Assembly (NCBI GenBank): GCA_946481425.1
Contig: CAMLNT010000154.1
Coordinates: 1 to 5,871 of the forward strand
Reading direction: 5' to 3'
DNA length: 5,871 nt
DNA from: an uncultured Brevundimonas sp.
Lineage (GTDB): Bacteria; Pseudomonadota; Alphaproteobacteria; Caulobacterales; Caulobacteraceae
The notes under the pieces are model-generated. The model saw only the letters and a list, made by a program, of their open reading frames with translations. It made no database searches and was not told the origin of the DNA. The position numbers were made by a program, and so were the translations under genes. Positions 5,010 to 5,871 of the stretch are shown piece by piece (positions within the stretch are counted from its first letter, which is position 1; every line of letters starts with the position of its first letter).

Positions 5010-5395
5010 TCGAGAATATCAAGGCCGCGGCGCACGAGGACGCCGCCGCTCATGAAGATCCGGACCCGACCAGCACGTCCGAGGACGTCATGGCGATACC
5101 CCGGGAACGGTCCCGGGACTGGCTCCCAGGCGGGTGAGATGCAGGGCACGCTGACGACGACGCGCTGGCCCTCGCGCGCCGCGCCGCGCTCGACATCGGT
5201 GATGACGCCCGACACCGTGCAGGCGCCTTGTGTCACGCCGTCGGGGAGTCTCCGGACGGAGGTGACGCGCAGGACCACGACCGTGCCGGCGTTGTCACGG
5301 GCCTGACGATAGATCTGCGGCGGGAGTTCGGCGGAGGCCGGTCCGGCCGCGGTCGCGAGGCCGGCGGCCATGGCGAGGGCGATCAGAGGGCGCAT
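5006..5395 (-). CDS. Exported protein of unknown function
   Basis: A 129-residue protein I do not recognise. Residues 1-22 (MRPLIALAMAAGLATAAGPASA) form a clear Sec signal peptide with cleavage after ASA, so the mature protein begins ELPPQIYRQ and is probably periplasmic. The mature part looks beta-rich (TVVVLRVTSVRRL 38-50, CTVSGVITDVERGAAREGQRVVVSVPC 59-85) and has two cysteines, Cys59 and Cys85, that could pair. I chose ATG at 5395, which has AAGGA eleven bases upstream; ATG at 5407 is in frame but AAAGG abuts it with no spacing. A still longer reading would run antiframe through folA and is rejected. It lies 70 bases downstream of folA on the same strand, with two hairpins between them. 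Its TAG stop interlocks with the TAG of convergent mrp. Confidence 0.82.
   Translation of the reverse strand: MRPLIALAMAAGLATAAGPASAELPPQIYRQARDNAGTVVVLRVTSVRRLPDGVTQGACTVSGVITDVERGAAREGQRVVVSVPCISPAWEPVPGPFPGYRHDVLGRAGRVRIFMSGGVLVRRGLDILD
5100..5117 (+). other. Perfect 7-bp hairpin downstream of mrp
   Basis: CCCGGGA and TCCCGGG face each other across loop ACGG, 90 bases beyond the mrp stop and inside the convergent exported-protein gene (coding for its PGPFPG stretch). It has no T-run. It may define the mrp mRNA 3' end, or may simply reflect Pro/Gly codons. Confidence 0.3.
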
Positions 5396-5409
5396 GGCGG
5401 TAGGCATCC

Positions 5410-5430
5410 TTTCGTCGGGAGGAGACGAAA
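5410..5430 (-). promoter_or_regulatory. 7-7-7 inverted repeat just upstream of the exported-protein gene
   Basis: TTTCGTC and GACGAAA are perfect inverted repeats around a 7-base loop, which on the minus strand is TCCTCCC, resembling the anti-Shine-Dalgarno. The right arm runs straight into the AAAGGA that probably serves as ribosome-binding site for ATG 5395, so the hairpin could affect translation. A 21-bp operator for a dimeric regulator is an equally good reading. Confidence 0.4.
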
Positions 5431-5432
5431 TC

Positions 5433-5449
5433 GTGGCGGCGGGCGCCAC
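5433..5449 (-). terminator. GC-rich hairpin after folA, possible terminator or attenuator
   Basis: GTGGCG and CGCCAC pair over a 5-base loop, 16 bases after the folA stop. Only a short GATTTC follows, so termination would be partial at best. With the adjacent 5410-5430 hairpin it makes a tandem pair in the 70-base gap. Confidence 0.35.
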
Positions 5450-5465
5450 TTTCAATGCCTGACGA

Positions 5466-5871
5466 TCAGAGTCGCTCGAGAACGCGGAAGGTGAAGGCGT
5501 GGTCGTCCTTTTCGCCGGGCTCGATGCGCTCGGCCGAGACTTGGCGCCAGGCGGTTTCGTCGATCTCCGGAAAGCGGGCGTCGCCGTCTGGTTCGGCCTC
5601 GACCTCGGAGATGTAGAGGCGCTTCGCCTTGGGCAGCGCCAGCGCATAGATCTGGGCCCCGCCGATGACACAGACCTCGTTGACGCCGTCATCCCGGGCA
5701 GTCTCGCGGGCGATGGCGAGGGCCTGATCGAGCGTCTGGCAGACCAGGGCCCCTTTGGCCTCGAAGTCCGGATTATTCGAGATCACCACATTAAGCCGCC
5801 CGGGCAGGGGCCGCAGCTGAAGGCTGTCCCAGGTCTTGCGGCCCATCACGCAAGGCTTGCCGATAGTCGTC
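5466..5871 (-). CDS. folA: Dihydrofolate reductase, C-terminal part (5' end beyond right edge)
   Basis: FolA reduces dihydrofolate to tetrahydrofolate with NADPH, supplying one-carbon units for thymidylate, purines and methionine. About 134 residues are visible, so roughly the first 35-40 of a normal 160-175-residue enzyme lie outside the window. The visible part starts TTIGKPCVMGRKTWDSL, containing the conserved GRKTW segment. It continues with LPGRLNVVISNN, VCVIGGAQIYALALP (the GG-x-x-IY cofactor loop) and LYISEVEAEPDGDARFPEID, and ends HAFTFRVLERL. The frame is open to the edge, so the in-frame GTG at 5849 is not the start. The exported-protein gene follows on the same strand, and read-through into it is possible. 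Loss of the frame at the edge is only truncation by the window. Confidence 0.96.
   Translation of the reverse strand, partial: TTIGKPCVMGRKTWDSLQLRPLPGRLNVVISNNPDFEAKGALVCQTLDQALAIARETARDDGVNEVCVIGGAQIYALALPKAKRLYISEVEAEPDGDARFPEIDETAWRQVSAERIEPGEKDDHAFTFRVLERL

Noticed and set aside
5396..5692. N-terminal extension of the exported protein into folA
   Set aside because: The extra residues are the shifted frame of dihydrofolate reductase; the signal peptide begins at 5395 or 5407.
1..5871. A defence island, prophage or mobile element
   Set aside because: No integrase, transposase, terminal repeats, toxin-antitoxin pair or composition break was seen; the genes are mainly housekeeping.

Overview
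The window is GC-rich DNA from an alphaproteobacterium, most likely Caulobacterales and probably close to Brevundimonas. The order-level call rests on the circularly permuted two-piece tmRNA gene, the alpha-type SspB, the style of the proteins, and promoter-like sequences resembling the Caulobacter housekeeping consensus (TTGACGS, 10-14 bases, GCTANAWC). The genus is an inference. All genes look chromosomal. I see no transposase, integrase, CRISPR array, tRNA or rRNA.

Layout, left to right. (1) 1-187, minus: the N-terminus of a DEAD-box RNA helicase running off the left edge, behind a leader rich in inverted repeats. (2) 435-1190, minus, and 1308-1715, plus: a DltE-type short-chain dehydrogenase and an HxlR-family regulator, divergently arranged around a shared region with an imperfect palindrome. 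(3) 1719-2198, minus: sspB, the adaptor that brings ssrA-tagged proteins to ClpXP. (4) About 2303-2593, minus: ssrA (tmRNA), the RNA that adds that tag, just upstream of sspB and on the same strand. (5) 2638-2937, minus: a small secreted two-cysteine protein of unknown function. (6) 2996-3871/3967, minus: miaA, tRNA dimethylallyltransferase. (7) 3948-5009, plus: an Mrp/ApbC-family P-loop ATPase, divergent from miaA. (8) 5006-5395, minus: an unrecognised exported protein overlapping the end of mrp by four bases. (9) 5466-5871, minus: the C-terminal part of dihydrofolate reductase (folA), cut by the right edge.

The clearest functional theme is trans-translation: ssrA rescues stalled ribosomes and appends a tag whose reading frame can be read here as ANDNFAGEVRLAA, and the neighbouring sspB encodes the adaptor that recognises such tags. 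Translation and RNA quality also feature in miaA and the helicase. Most of the rest is housekeeping. The main oddities are at the miaA/mrp divergon, where mrp appears to start at CTG and miaA has no well-placed ATG, GTG or TTG, and in Mrp itself, which lacks the C-terminal CxxC of the family. I did not find a convincing new multi-gene system.
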